NCBI GenBank assembly: GCA_923184405.1 | Contig: OV299793.1 | Span: forward strand, 1,964,574-2,028,573 | Direction of reading: 5' to 3' | Length of the DNA stretch: 64,000 bases | DNA from: Neisseria meningitidis | GTDB lineage: Bacteria > Pseudomonadota > Gammaproteobacteria > Burkholderiales > Neisseriaceae | Shown: one piece after another, positions 1 through 10,333 of the stretch | Layout of the letters: each line of letters opens with the position of its first letter | How positions within the stretch are numbered: position 1 is the first letter of the stretch | Program-made: the position numbers and the translations under genes | Notes under the pieces: model-generated | What the model was told of the DNA's origin: nothing | Seen by the model: only the letters and a program-made list of their open reading frames with translations | The model's database searches: none

Positions 1-168
1 CCGACATAGTCGGTGTAGCGCGTGCCGTTTTCGTCCCAAACATACGCGCCTTCGGCTTTTTGATGAAGCGCGGCACGCCGCCGACGCTGCCGAATGCGCG
101 GACGGGGAATTCACGCCGCCGGGGATGATGGCTTTGGCGCGGTCGAATAAAATTTCGTTACGGTTCAT
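1..168 (-). pseudogene. hemL: Glutamate-1-semialdehyde 2,1-aminomutase, 5' end only
   Basis: The minus strand opens with MNRNEILFDRAKAIIPGG, the conserved N-terminus of the PLP-dependent aminomutase that converts glutamate-1-semialdehyde to 5-aminolevulinate in haem synthesis. Only about 55 codons lie in the window; the rest runs off its left edge. Two frame breaks are visible: one C is missing after the NSP codons and one A is missing in the run coding IKKAEG. Both look like lost homopolymer bases, so the gene itself is probably intact. The ATG at 168 fits the family N-terminus, and a DUS lies just upstream. Confidence 0.82.
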
Positions 169-180
169 ATTTATCCTCAA

Positions 181-192
181 ATGCCGTCTGAA
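181..192 (+). repeat. DNA uptake sequence (AT-DUS)
   Basis: An exact 12-mer ATGCCGTCTGAA stands alone in the gap between the divergent hemL start and the end of the minus-strand lipoprotein gene. No inverted partner is visible nearby, so it is unlikely to act as a terminator here. Confidence 0.9.
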
Positions 193-231
193 CGGCAGGT
201 TTCGGGCTTAGAAGCAGAAAGTCCCATTTTA

Positions 232-761
232 TCATTTTTCAGGTTGCGACAAGGATTTGCCTGCTTCTTTGCGGATGACGCCAACCGCATCCCGGATGAC
301 GGAACGCTCGTCTTTTTCCACTTTATGTGTAAAGCGGTAGTCCCGGACAACTCCTTCCCAGTCGTAATCCACACACCACTCCCAATGCAAGCGTTCTGAT
401 TTCATATAAATGAAATTGGTCGGCAAAAATTATAAATCGGCAGGCTGACTTCATGATAGGCATAACAACCGAAAGGGTTGCGCTTCCCGAAACGTGCCTC
501 TACCTCCGCCCGAGTCGTTTTGCCTTTAACAACCGTTTGTGCGATTCCCTCTTCCGTCTGATATAGTGGATTAACAAAAATCAGGACAAGGCGACGAAGC
601 CGCAGACAGTACAAATAGTACGGAACATATGGTGCGACAAGGCGAGGCAACGCTGTACTGGTTTTTGTTAATCCACTATAACGCAGGAACTGATGTTCCC
701 TGTCGCCGAAATTGCTGGTACACGCACACAGCAGCAATGCCGCCCACACAGCCGGTTTCAT
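232..761 (-). pseudogene. Small lipoprotein with an in-frame Correia element
   Basis: The ATG at 761 is preceded by a GGGAGG ribosome site and begins MKPAVWAALLLCACTSN, a short signal peptide with a lipobox, so an outer-membrane or periplasmic lipoprotein is predicted. After about 27 residues the frame enters a 119-bp Correia element (562-680), reads through it without a stop, and resumes in host sequence QTEEGIAQTVVKGKTTRAEV, which resembles the BamE/SmpA fold motif. A single missing T near 430 then shifts the frame; the natural C-terminus continues as MKSERLHWEW and ends SLSQPEK at 232. Function is unknown. The CREE would add about 40 foreign residues after the lipidated N-terminus. Confidence 0.65.
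562..680. mobile_element. Correia repeat enclosed element (CREE/NEMIS), 119 bp
   Basis: It is bounded by the terminal inverted repeats TATAGTGGATTAACAAAAA and its complement, with the usual GC-rich core, and inserted at a TA. It lies inside the minus-strand lipoprotein gene, where its length keeps the reading frame open. CREEs are non-autonomous MITE-like elements; RNA copies fold into hairpins cut by RNase III. Confidence 0.95.
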
Positions 762-962
762 ACACACCTCCCATTAAAGCCAAACATTATACAGCCGTTC
801 TGACCGATTAAATTCATATTTTAAAACAATATTCTGTTTACAAAACCCACATCGTGCTATAATCCGCACCGATTTTCAGACGGCATCGTCATGCCGTCTG
901 AAATTTTTCATTCCAACAACCATCAGCCCCGCGATTACGGCTGCCTGAGAAAGACACAAACC

Positions 963-2289
963 ATGAAAAAGTATTTATCCGTACCTCTGGCTGCCAGATG
1001 AACGAATACGACAGCGACAAAATGCTCGCCGTCCTCGCCGAAGAACACGGCGGCATCGAACAGGTTACCCAAGCCGACGAAGCCGACATCATCTTGTTCA
1101 ACACCTGCTCCGTGCGCGAAAAAGCACAAGAAAAAGTGTTCTCCGATTTGGGGCGCGTGCGTCCGCTCAAAGAAAAAAACCCCGGCCTCATCATCGGCGT
1201 TGCTTACTGCGTCGCCTCGCAAGAAGGCGAAAACATCATCAAACGCGCGCCTTATGTTGACGTGGTCTTCGGCCCGCAAACGCTGCACCGCCTGCCCAAA
1301 ATGATTGTGGACAAAGAAACCAGCGGGCTGTCGCAAGTCGATATTTCCTTCCCGAAATCGAAAAATTCGACCACCTGCCGCCCGCCCGCGTCGAAGCGCG
1401 GCGCGGCATTTGTATCGATTATGGAAGGCTGTTCCAAATACTGCTCATTCTGCGTCGTCCCCTACACGCGCGGCGAAGAATTCTCCCGCCCGCTCAACGA
1501 CGTATTGACAGAAATCGCCAACCTTGCCCAGCAAGGCGTGAAAGAAATCAACCTCTTGGGACAAAACGTCAACGCCTATCGCGGCGAAATGGACGACGGC
1601 GAAATCTGCGACTTCGCCACCCTGCTGCGCATCGTCCACGAAATCCCCGGCATCGAACGTATGCGCTTCACCACCAGCCACCCGCGCGAGTTTACCGACT
1701 CGATTATCGAGTGCCACCGCGACCTGCCCAAACTGGTTTCCCACCTGCACCTGCCGATTCAAAGCGGTTCCGACCGCGTATTGAGCGCGATGAAACGCGG
1801 CTACACCGCTTTGGAATACAAATCCATCATCCGCAAACTGCGTGCCATCCGTCCTGATTTATGCCTGAGCAGCGATTTCATCGTCGGCTTCCCCGGCGAG
1901 ACCGAACGCGAGTTCGAGCAAACCTTGAAACTGGTGAAAGACATTGCCTTCGACTTGAGCTTCGTGTTTATTTACAGTCCGCGCCCCGGCACGCCTGCCG
2001 CCAACCTGCACGACGACACGCCGCACGAAGAAAAAGTGCGCCGCCTCGAAGCCTTGAACAAAGTCATCGAAGCCGAAACCGCGCGCATCAACCAAACCAT
2101 GATCGGCACGGTTCAACGCTGCCTGGTCGAAAGCATCTCCAAAAAGACCCCGACCAACTGCAAGCCCGTACCGCCAACAACCGCGTCGTCAACTTCACCG
2201 GCACGCCTGACATGATTAACCAAATGATCGATTTGGAAATCACCGAGGCCTACACCTTCTCCCTGCGCGGCAAAGTTGTCGAAGCCTAA
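963..2289 (+). pseudogene. miaB: tRNA-2-methylthio-N6-dimethylallyladenosine synthase
   Basis: This is a radical-SAM methylthiotransferase that modifies A37 of tRNAs reading U-starting codons. The natural start is ATG 963 (MKK...), but a one-base change at about 970-990 shifts the frame before [11 protein letters not shown]. Visible family features are [13 protein letters not shown] with an N-terminal cluster cysteine, the radical-SAM motif [11 protein letters not shown] at about residue 155, and the TRAM-type C-terminus ending [10 protein letters not shown] compensated shift scrambles about 15 codons near 1345-1395, and a lost A near 2143 moves the last 48 codons to another frame. At about 1207 the codon before the third cluster cysteine reads Tyr where Gly is usual. 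Full length would be about 440 residues, as expected. Confidence 0.85.
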
Positions 2290-2302
2290 ACCCTCACGCC
2301 GA

Positions 2303-2337
2303 AAAAATGCCGTCTGAAGCGTTTCAGACGGCATTTT
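2303..2337. terminator. Inverted DUS pair, likely terminator between miaB and dxs
   Basis: ATGCCGTCTGAA and its complement face each other with a 4-base loop, flanked by A and T runs. The stem lies between convergent miaB and dxs and could stop transcription from both sides. Confidence 0.9.
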
Positions 2338-2373
2338 GCCTTGTATCGGCAGACGACGGCGCGGCCGGGCGGC

Positions 2374-4282
2374 TTAATTTGCCGCATCCCGATCCGACAG
2401 CCACGCGCGCACACGCCGTTCCACCGCTTCGGCACTCAAGCCCAAATCGTCTAAAAGTTTTTCGGATCGCCGTGTCCGGTTACGGTATCGGCAACGCCCA
2501 AAAGCAAAACGGGTTTGCAGATACCGTGTTTCGCCAATACTTCCAGCACCGCGCCGCCTGCGCCGCCCTGTTCGGCGTTTTCTTCAAGGGTAACGATGCG
2601 GTCGTGGCTTCGGGCAAGGCGGACAATCAACTCTTCGTCTATCGGTTTGACAAAGCGCATATCGGCGACGGTGGCGTTCAGTTTTCCGGCGACCGCCAAT
2701 GCGGGGGCGACCATACTGCCGAAGGCAATGAATGCGGTTTTCCCACCTTCGCGGCGGATAATGCCCTTGCCGATTTCCACGGTTTCCATGCCGTCTGAAA
2801 CCGGCACGCCCGTACCCGTGCCGCGCGGATAGCGGACGGCGGCAGGCGCATCCGCCTGATAGCAGGTCGAAAGCAGCAGGCGGCATTCGTTTTCATCGCT
2901 CGGCGCGGCGACAATCATATTCGGAATGCAACGCAAAAAGCTCAAATCGTACAAACCGGCGTGGGTCGGGCCGTCCACGCCGACGATGCCCGCGCGGTCG
3001 ACGGCAAACAAAACGGGTAGGTTTTGCAGGGCGATATCGTGCACCAGTTGGTCGTAGGCGCGTTGTGAAAAGGTGGAATAAATCGCCACGACGGGCTTCA
3101 TCGCTTCGCAAGCCAAACCGCCAGCAAAGGTAACGGCGTGCTGCTCGGCAAAACCGACATCGAAATAACGGTCGGGAATCGTTGTTCAAGCTCCACCAAG
3201 CCGCTGCCCTCGCGCATCGCGGGCGTGATGGCGATCAAACGCTCGTCTGCCGCCGCCCGGTCGCACAGCCATTTGCCGAACACTTAGGTATAGGTCGGTT
3301 TGGCGACGGGCTTGGCTTCTTTTTCAGACGGCATTTGCGCCGCGCCTTCTTTAGGCAGCCCAGCGACGGCGTGGTATTTGACGGGGTCGTTTTCGGCGAG
3401 TTTATAGCCGTTGCCCTTTTTGGTGATGACGTGCAGAAGCTGAGGGCCTTTGCGGCTGCGCAAGTCTTTCAATACGTCCACCAGTCTTCGACGTTGTGTC
3501 CGTCCACGGGTCCGGTATAGCGGAAGCCGAAGTTTTCAAACAAAGACAGCGACTGTTTGGCGTGTTCGGCTTCTTCGGCAAGGCTGTTGATTTTGTGTCC
3601 GACTTTTTGGGCAAACTCCATCGCGCCAGGTATTTAGTCTAATACCTTGCCCGATTGCGCTTTGACGGTACTCAACAGGCCGTGCATATCGCGCACGACG
3701 TTGCTGGTAAGGTATTTCGGCAGCGCGCCAACGTTAGGGGAAATCGACATTTCGTTGTCGTTGAGGACGACCAGCAAATCCACATCCATATCGCCCGCGC
3801 AGTTCAAGGCTTCAAACGCCTGACCAGCCGTCATGGCCCTGTCGCCGATGATGGCGACGCTGCGGCGGTTGCTGCCCAACTGTTTGTCCGCCAACGCCAT
3901 GCCCAAGGCCGCGCCGATGGATGTGGAAGAATGCCCTACGCCGAACGCGTCGTATTCCGACTGCGTTGCGTTTTGGGAAGCCAGCTAAACCGCCGTATTG
4001 GCGCATGGTGTGCATCTGGTTTTTCCTGCCTGTCAGGATTTTGTGCGGATAGCTTTGGTGTCCGACATCCCACACCAGCTTGTCTTCGGGCGTATCGTAC
4101 ACATAGTGCAGGGCGATGGTCAGTTCGACCGCGCCCGGATTGCTGGCGAAATACCTTCTGGTCCGCCCGACAGATTCCAGCAGAAAGGAGCGCAACTCGC
4201 AAACAAGGCGCGGCAGCTGTTTTTGTCCGGACGGCGCAAATCTTGCGGGCTGTCAATCAGGCCGAGTAGGGGCTTGGTTCAT
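2374..4282 (-). pseudogene. dxs: 1-deoxy-D-xylulose-5-phosphate synthase, frame broken
   Basis: The thiamine-diphosphate enzyme condenses pyruvate and glyceraldehyde-3-phosphate, the first step of the MEP isoprenoid pathway. Family segments follow in order on the minus strand: [15 protein letters not shown], the ThDP region around VAIIGD and [25 protein letters not shown], the GPVDGH region, [18 protein letters not shown], and the C-terminal transketolase domain ending near residue 630. The frame is cut many times: lost C bases in the first 15 codons, shifts near 3600, 3480, 3190 and 2460, a stop at about 3637 (Lys position) and a stop at about 3286 (CAA to TAA). The gene is essential in bacteria that rely on the MEP pathway, so sequence error is the likely reason. 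Confidence 0.88.
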
Positions 4283-4366
4283 GGTGTGTCTTTTTTATGT
4301 GTCGTCCGGGTGCAACGGTCAATTATATATCAAGAGCGTGCGGCTGACGGCTGATTTTGCCGTATG

Positions 4367-5296
4367 TCAGTCGTCCTCCCGCTTGGCGCGCGGGTGGGCT
4401 TCATCATACAGGCGGGCGATGTGGCCGAAATCGAGATTGGCGTAAATCTGCGTGGTCGAAAGGCTGCTGTGTCCGAGCAGCTCCTGCACCGCCCGGATGT
4501 CGCGCGAAGCCTGCAACAGGTGTCCGGCATAGCTGTGGCGCATCATATGCGGCGAAACGTGTCTGCCGTCTCCGTTTTGCGCCGCCCATTGCGCCAAACG
4601 TTTTTGGATTTGGCGTTGGCTCAGGCGCGTGCCGTTCCTGCCTGTAAACAGGGCTTTGCCGTCCGATGCCGTCTGACGCAGCGGCAGATAGTTTTTCAGG
4701 GCTTCCACGCTGTTTACTGAGCAGCGGCACCTGCCGCTGCTTGCGCCCTTTGACTATAACGTGTACCCACGCCTCGTCCAAATAGACATCATCTGCATTC
4801 AAGCCCGTATCTCGCTCACGCGCAAACCGCTGCCGTACATCAGCTCGAACAGCGCGTGATCGCGCACCGCCAGCGGGTCGCCGCCGTCCACAGGCAAATC
4901 CAGCATCCGGTCCAGCCATTCCCGCGGCAGGGCTTTGGGCACGCGCTCGGGCTGCTTCGGCGGTTTGATGTCGGCGGTCGGGTCGGTATGCAGCAGACCG
5001 CGTTCCACCAGCCAAACACAATACTGCCGCCAAGACGACAGCTTGCGCGCCAGCGTCCGCGCATTCAAACCGCGCTGCGACAGCCGCCGCAACGCCGCCG
5101 TAAAATCGCGCCGCGACAAGTCCAGCGGCACGCCGCCTACATCTTCAGACGGCATTTGTGCCAACAGCGCAAACAGTTCTTCCAAATCGCGCCGCAATGC
5201 CGCCACCGTGTGCTCCGACTTGCCATCGCGCACGAAGCCGTCCAAATAAGCGCCAAAATGCGCCGTAAACCCGTCCAAACCATAACCGCCCCACAA
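4367..5296 (-). pseudogene. xerC: Tyrosine recombinase XerC, one or two frameshifts
   Basis: XerC-type recombinases act with XerD at dif to resolve chromosome dimers. The N-terminal SAM-like domain (residues 1-95) precedes a catalytic domain with SGLRVSEIR (first catalytic Arg), [13 protein letters not shown] (His-x-x-Arg), [12 protein letters not shown] (His and nucleophilic Tyr) and a C-terminus REDD at 4367. A lost base at about 4800, just after the first Arg motif, and another near 4715 split the frame. The start is uncertain: the frame is open from 5296 and family alignment favours a TTG at about 5278. It may be XerD by name in some annotations; adjacency to dxs is the meningococcal arrangement of the gene called xerC. 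Confidence 0.82.
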
Positions 5297-5499
5297 AAAT
5301 ATCCAAAAAACAGTGAAAACATTATCAGAAACGACACACCAAACCCCGAACCCCCCAAAATCCGACCTGTCCGCCAGCAGTTATCGTTAACATAAAAACA
5401 ATAATCCGCCTTATTGACCTATTGCCCAACAAAACATCATAATCCGCACCAGTAACCCAATGCCGCAAACACAGATCACAAAATGCCGAAAACATAGAC

Positions 5500-6561
5500 A
5501 TGCGAAAACTTAGCGTGATCAGCCACGAAAATAAACTACCATACGGCAAATCAGCGCATACACACGTTAACAAACTCGAACTAACATGCGCCATTATGGA
5601 AGCAGCCGACCAAGTCAACGCGCCCGTCATCGTACAAGCGAGTGCAGGTATGCGCAAATATGCGGGTAAGCCGTTTTTGCGACACCTGATTCTAGCAGCT
5701 GTCGAAGAATTTAGACACATCCCCGACGTCATAGCACCAAGACCACGGCGCATCGCCCGACGTGTGCCAACGCACCATCCAACTGGGCTTCTCATCCGTG
5801 GATGATGGACGGCTCCCTACTAGAAGACGTCAAGACAACTTCTTCTTACGAATACAACGTCAACGCCACCCGTACCGTGGTTAATATTCTCCCACGCTAG
5901 CAGCGTATCCGTTGAAGGCGAAATCCACGTATTGGCCAACCTCGAAACAGGCGAAGCAGGCGAAGAAGACGGTGTAAGCGCAGTGGGCAAACTTTCCCAC
6001 GTTCAAATGCTGACCAGCGTCGAAGATGCCGTGCGTTTCGTTAAAGATACAAGCGTTGATGCAATAGCCACGGCCGTCGGCACCAGCCATGGCGCATACA
6101 AAGTCACCCGTCCGCCCACAGGCGAGGTATTGCGTATCGACCGCATCAAAGAAATCCACCATGCCCTGCCCAATACACACATCGGGATGCACGGCTTCAG
6201 CTCCGTTCCGCAAGAATGGCAGGAACTCATCAACGAATACGGCGGCAATATCGGCGAAACCTACGGCGTGCATATTGAAGAAATCGTCGAAAGCATCAAA
6301 CACGACGTGCGTAAAGTCAACATCGATACCGACTTGCGCCTTGCTTCCACCGACGAGGTACGCCGCTACCTTGCCGAAAACAAGTCCGACTTTGATCCGC
6401 GCAAATACCTGAGCAAAACCATTGAAGCCATGAAGCAAATCTGCCTCGACCGCTACCTTGCATTCGGTTGCGAAGGTCAGGCAAGCAAAATCAAACAGAT
6501 TTACTTGGAAAAAATGGCAAACCGTTATGCCAAGAGCAAATTGAACCAAATCGTCAAATAA
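5500..6561 (+). pseudogene. fba: Class II fructose-1,6-bisphosphate aldolase
   Basis: The zinc-dependent aldolase (also cbbA) of central carbon metabolism is clear from IMEAADQVNAPVIVQASAG near the N-terminus, VGTSHGAYK (zinc-ligand His region), KVNIDTDLR and the C-terminus NRYAKSKLNQIVK. The first 30 codons are heavily changed: the ATG at 5500 corresponds to about Met6 of the family protein. Frame breaks occur near 5720-5900, so the zinc-site stretch HQDHG is not readable in one frame. The second half, from 5932, is open to the TAA at 6561. In meningococci this gene lies directly upstream of the factor H binding protein gene and the two can be cotranscribed. Confidence 0.82.
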
Positions 6562-6580
6562 CAGATTGAATGTAAACAAA

Positions 6581-6592
6581 ATGCCGTCTGAA
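6581..6592 (+). repeat. AT-DUS downstream of fba
   Basis: An exact ATGCCGTCTGAA lies 20 bp after the fba stop. The inverted partner expected of the usual DUS terminator is not visible; the following sequence appears altered. Confidence 0.85.
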
Positions 6593-6718
6593 CCTCTATT
6601 AGGACGTAATTCGACTTGTACATCTTAGACCTGCCTCATTGATCCACTAAGCAAAAAGACATACATCAACCAAAACATGTATATATTATCTAATCTATGT
6701 ATAACTAAGAGTAAAGCT

Positions 6719-7564
6719 GTGAATGAAATACCTTCTGCTGACATTCTATGACCGCCGACATGATTAAGACCTACTGCAGCAGCGAAAAAGGCGAAAGCGG
6801 AGCCAGCAGTGTCGCCACATACATCGGCTCGGGGCATGCCGATGCACTAACAGCACCGCTCGACAATGAAGACAAAAGTTAGAAATCTTTGACACTAGAA
6901 CACTCCATTACAGAAAACGGAACACTGACCCTGTCGGCACAAGGTGCGGAAAAAACTGTCAAAGATGGCGGCAAAGACAACAGTCTCAATACAGGCAAAC
7001 TGAAGAACGACAAAGTCAGCCGCTTCGAATTTATCCGTCAAACCGATCTGGACAGGCAGCTCATTACCATGGAGAGCGGAGAGTTCCAAGTGTACAAACA
7101 AGGCCACTCCGCCATCACTGACCTACAGAGTGATAAAATTCAAGACTCCGACAAATTCGACAAGATGATAAACAAACGCCAGTTCCGAATAGGCGACATA
7201 ATGAGAGAACATACATCGCTTAACAACCTGCCCAAAGACGTCATGCCGAATATCACGGGAAAACATTCAGTTCAGACGATGCCGGCAGAAGGCTGAACTA
7301 CTCCATAGATTTAGACAAAAAACAGGGATACAGCAGAATCGAACATTTGAAAACGCCAGATCTGAATGTCGAACTGGCCGCCGCCGAAATCAAGCGGATG
7401 AAAAACACCATGCCGTCATCATGGGTGACGTCCGCTACGACAAAGCAGAGAAAGGCAGCTACACCCTAGCCCTATTCGGCGAACGAGCCCAAGAAGTTAC
7501 AGGAAGCTCGGAAGAGGAAAACGGAAAGGGTTTACGCAATAACGATCTTGCCGCTAAGAAAAAA
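6719..7564 (+). pseudogene. fhbp: Factor H binding protein-like lipoprotein gene, degraded
   Basis: fHbp is a surface lipoprotein that recruits complement factor H and is a meningococcal vaccine antigen. The best segment, 6889-7296, reads [40 protein letters not shown] and FRIGDI, all hallmarks of the family; [14 protein letters not shown] and [14 protein letters not shown] follow in other frames. Upstream, a GTG at 6719 aligns with the fHbp start, and YCSSEKGESGASSVA aligns with the lipobox and glycine-rich linker, but the signal peptide is scrambled. A stop sits at 6880, frameshifts near 7285 and 7400, and the natural stop is changed. The sequence does not match one standard variant group cleanly; the middle most recalls variant 2/3 types. 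As written no lipoprotein would be made. Confidence 0.75.
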
Positions 7565-7572
7565 CATGGTAA

Positions 7573-7614
7573 AAATGCCGTCCGAACATAATGATTTACC
7601 GTTCGGACGGCATC
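7573..7614. terminator. Hairpin of variant DUS (GCCGTCCGAA)
   Basis: A 13-bp stem ATGCCGTCCGAAC with its complement, 12-base loop, ends the fHbp-like gene. Both arms carry the same T-to-C change from the canonical DUS, so pairing is kept while the uptake word is altered. Confidence 0.85.
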
Positions 7615-7708
7615 TTATACTACAATACCGAAGCTAGGTCCAACGGCGGAGATCAGTGTTGGCAAGCCAAACGATATATAATGCCGTCTGAACCAACGAG
7701 AGGATGCC

Positions 7709-8385
7709 ATGCAAGCTGATTTCAACCGCCCCGTCCTCGCCATCGATAGTGGAACTTCCTATTTGTCGCTCGCGCTGCGCGCTGACGGCGAAACCAGTCT
7801 GTTCCATCAGGAAGTCGGCAGCCGCCAGTCCGAACTGATCCTGCCGGAAATCCGCACCCTATTCCGTAATACAGGCATTACCGCCGCCGATTTGGGGGCG
7901 ATTGTGTACGCAAAAGACCCCGGCGCGTTTACCGGACTGCGTATCGGTATCGGCGTGGCGCAGGGTTTGGCAACGCCGTTTGATACGCCTTTAATCGGCA
8001 TACCCACGCTCGATGCCGCCGCCTCGCAGCCGCCGCCGCAAAGCTGCATACTCGCCGCTGCGGACGCGCGTATGGGCGAAGTGTTTTATGCGTGGTTCGA
8101 CACGCTGAACCGCCGCCGTTTGAGCGATTATCAGGTCGGGCGGGCGGCAGACATCCGGCTGCCGGAAGGATGTGCCTTTTCAGACGGCATAGGCAGCGCG
8201 TTCGCGCTGGAAGAAACGCCGCCGTTTTCAGGCAAACCCGATATGCCGACCGCCGCCGACTTCTATCATTGGCGGCTAAGCGCGGTTTTCCCGCCGTCGC
8301 TGCAGCACACGCCGAGCTGCTCTACGTCCGCAACAAAATCGCCCTGACTGCCAAAGAACAGGCGGAACGGAGGGCGCGCCTGTGA
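7709..8385 (+). pseudogene. tsaB: tRNA threonylcarbamoyladenosine protein TsaB
   Basis: TsaB partners TsaD and TsaE in making t6A37 of ANN-decoding tRNAs. The N-terminus VLAIDSGTSYLSLAL is the ASKHA fold phosphate-binding strand, and PGAFTGLRIGIGVAQGLA is the TsaB signature; the residue before PGAFTG reads Asp where Gly is typical. One frameshift near 8272 divides it; the remaining 37 codons end in ERRARL at 8385. Length of about 225 residues is normal. A DUS at 7681-7692 lies just upstream. The stop overlaps the GTG start of rimI, so the two are translationally coupled. Confidence 0.85.
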
Positions 8386-8821
8386 ACATCCGCCGCGCCG
8401 TTTATGCCGATTGCAAGGCACTCGCCGCACTCGATGCCGTCTGCAACCCGTCCGCGTGGACGCAACGCCAATTTGAGTCTGCATTGGTTTCGCTGTCCGA
8501 ACAGGTTTTCCTCGCGGAAAAAGACGGCGGGGTTGCCGCCTTTATCGTTTGGCAGAACCTGCCCGACGAATCCGAACTGCACCTGATTGCCACCGCGCCC
8601 GAATGCCGCCGCCAGGGAATTGCGTCCGCCCTGCTCGAATATTGGTTCGCACATCTGCCCGAAGGCACGCAACGCCTGCTGCTCGAAGTCCGCGCAGGCA
8701 ACACCGCCGCGCAGGCACTGTACGCGGCGCACGGCTTCAGCATTGCGGGCAGGCGGAAAACTATTACCGCGCCACCGACGGGCAAACCGAAGATGCCGTC
8801 TTAATGGAGAAAATATGTTAA
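8382..8821 (+). pseudogene. rimI: Ribosomal-protein-alanine acetyltransferase RimI
   Basis: This GNAT-family enzyme acetylates the N-terminal alanine of ribosomal protein S18. It begins at a GTG sharing GTGA with the tsaB stop (MNIRRAVYADCKALAAL). The acetyl-CoA loop is seen in ATAPECRRQGIASALLE, followed by LEVRAGNTAAQALYAAHGF. Close to the end a one-base loss near 8757 shifts the frame; the expected NYYRATDG ending continues in another frame to EKIC at 8821. The tsaB-rimI pairing is common in proteobacteria. Confidence 0.85.
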
Positions 8822-9622
8822 GCGCGCGCCACCTCCACCTGCACGAAGCTTTGGGTTTGGGTCCGATGTGGCTGAAACAGGCCGCCGCCGTCCTGCCGCC
8901 CAAAAACACACCCGGCAACCCCGACACAAATACGCCCGCAAAAGCAAACCGTCCGCAGCACCCCGTATCGTCCTTCCCAACCCCATAACGGTCAGGCGCG
9001 GCTCAAAACGATGAAAGCGTTGGAAACCGCCGCCGTACATACGCGCAAACCCGCGCCTGAAACCGAAACGCCTCTGCCCGGCCTTTCAGACGGCATCGCC
9101 CCTGTTACCGCCGCTTCGAGCATCACCAAGCTTGCCGTCGTCAGCCTTTGCCCAACGATCGAGGATGCGGTTTACGGGCAACTGTTCCACGGAAAAGCGG
9201 GTGTCCTGCTCGACAACATACTCAAAGCCGTAGGACTCGATGCCGCGTATGTACACAAGACCAGCTAGGTGAAAACCCGCCGTCGGCAACCCGATGCCGT
9301 CTGAACAGGCAGTCGCAAATGCGCTGGGTCAAATCGCCAGAGAACTCGACGGCTGCCACGCCCCCGCCGTCCTGTTCCTGGACAGGCATTTGTCAAGCCG
9401 GAACGGCAAACGATGATTGAAACTTTGTGCGGCGGCAGCCCCTTCTTCATCATCGACCATCCCGCTCGGCTTTTACGCCAACCCGAACTTAAAGCCCGAG
9501 ACTGGCAGATGCTGAAACAGTTGAAACACGCCTTGGCGCAAGGCAGGCGGCAGTTGAAGCAGGCCGCACGGGGCGGTAGAATCGCAACTGCGTCCCAATA
9601 TCTGACAGAAAGCACAAAATGA
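8815..9622 (+). pseudogene. Uracil-DNA glycosylase family protein, frame broken
   Basis: ATG 8815 overlaps the rimI stop. The N-terminal ALGLGPMWL segment and a Pro/Ala-rich linker precede a domain with AVVSLCPTIEDAVYGQLFHG, LLDNILKAVGLDAAYVHKTS and a C-terminal CGGSPFFIIDHPARLLRQPE, which resemble family 4-type or polymerase-associated uracil-DNA glycosylases that remove uracil from DNA. The cysteines for a 4Fe-4S cluster of classical family 4 are not evident. Shifts near 8985, 9270 and 9385 break the frame; the last piece ends at 9622 overlapping pyrE by ATGA. Function by family only. Confidence 0.65.
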
Positions 9623-10260
9623 CCGATTTCCGCCAAGATTTCCTCAAATTCTCCCTCGCCCAAAATGTTTTGAAATTCGGCGAATTCACCACCAAAGCCG
9701 GACGGCGGTCGCCCTATTTCTTCAATGCTAGCTTCTTTAACGACGGCTTGTCCACGCTGCAACTGGCAAAATTCTATGCACAATCCATCATTGAAAGCGG
9801 CATCCGATTCGATATGCTGTTCGGTCCCGCCTACAAAGGTATTATTTTGGCGGCGGCAACCGCGATGATGCTGGCGGAAAAAGGCGTGAACGTCCCGTTT
9901 GCCTACAACCGCAAAGAAGCCAAAGACCACGGCGAAGGCGGCGTGTTGGTCGGCGCGCCGCTTAAAGGGCGCGTGCTGATTATCGACGACGTGATTTCCG
10001 CCAGCACATCCGTACGCGAATCGATCAAACTGATTGAAGCGGAGGGTGCAACCCCCGCTGGTGTCGCCATCGCGCTCGACCGCATGGAAAAAGGCACAGG
10101 TGAATTGAGCGCGGTTCAGGAAGTGGAAAAACAATACGGTCTGCCCGTCGACCCCATCGCCAGCCTGAACGATTTGTTTATTCTGCTGCAAAACAACCCC
10201 GAATTCGGACAGTTCCTCGAACCCGTCCGAGCCTACCGTCGGCAGTACGGCGTAGAATAA
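9619..10260 (+). CDS. pyrE: Orotate phosphoribosyltransferase
   Basis: The 213-residue frame is complete. The enzyme joins orotate and PRPP to give OMP in pyrimidine synthesis. The PRPP motif is VLIIDDVISASTSVRES at about residue 120, and RRSPYFFNASFF-type N-terminal and YNRKEAKDHGEGG active-site loop segments are present. Its ATG overlaps the stop of the glycosylase-like gene (ATGA), so it is the coupled downstream cistron of the tsaB-rimI-UDG run. A DUS hairpin follows. Confidence 0.96.
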   Translation: MTDFRQDFLKFSLAQNVLKFGEFTTKAGRRSPYFFNASFFNDGLSTLQLAKFYAQSIIESGIRFDMLFGPAYKGIILAAATAMMLAEKGVNVPFAYNRKEAKDHGEGGVLVGAPLKGRVLIIDDVISASTSVRESIKLIEAEGATPAGVAIALDRMEKGTGELSAVQEVEKQYGLPVDPIASLNDLFILLQNNPEFGQFLEPVRAYRRQYGVE

Positions 10261-10271
10261 AAACAAAGCAT

Positions 10272-10306
10272 ATGCCGTCCGAACCGCCTTACGCCTCAGA
10301 CGGCAT
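10272..10306. terminator. Imperfect DUS hairpin after pyrE
   Basis: ATGCCGTCCGAA pairs imperfectly with a canonical DUS arm (CTCAGACGGCAT), loop about 12 bases. The left arm has the variant base, the right arm is canonical. Confidence 0.7.
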
Positions 10307-10333
10307 CAAACCTGACACACACGAGGAAATACC

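Noticed and set aside
9265..10266. A 333-codon minus-strand frame over pyrE
   Set aside because: It is antisense to the clear, intact pyrE gene and has no family resemblance; it reflects codon bias.
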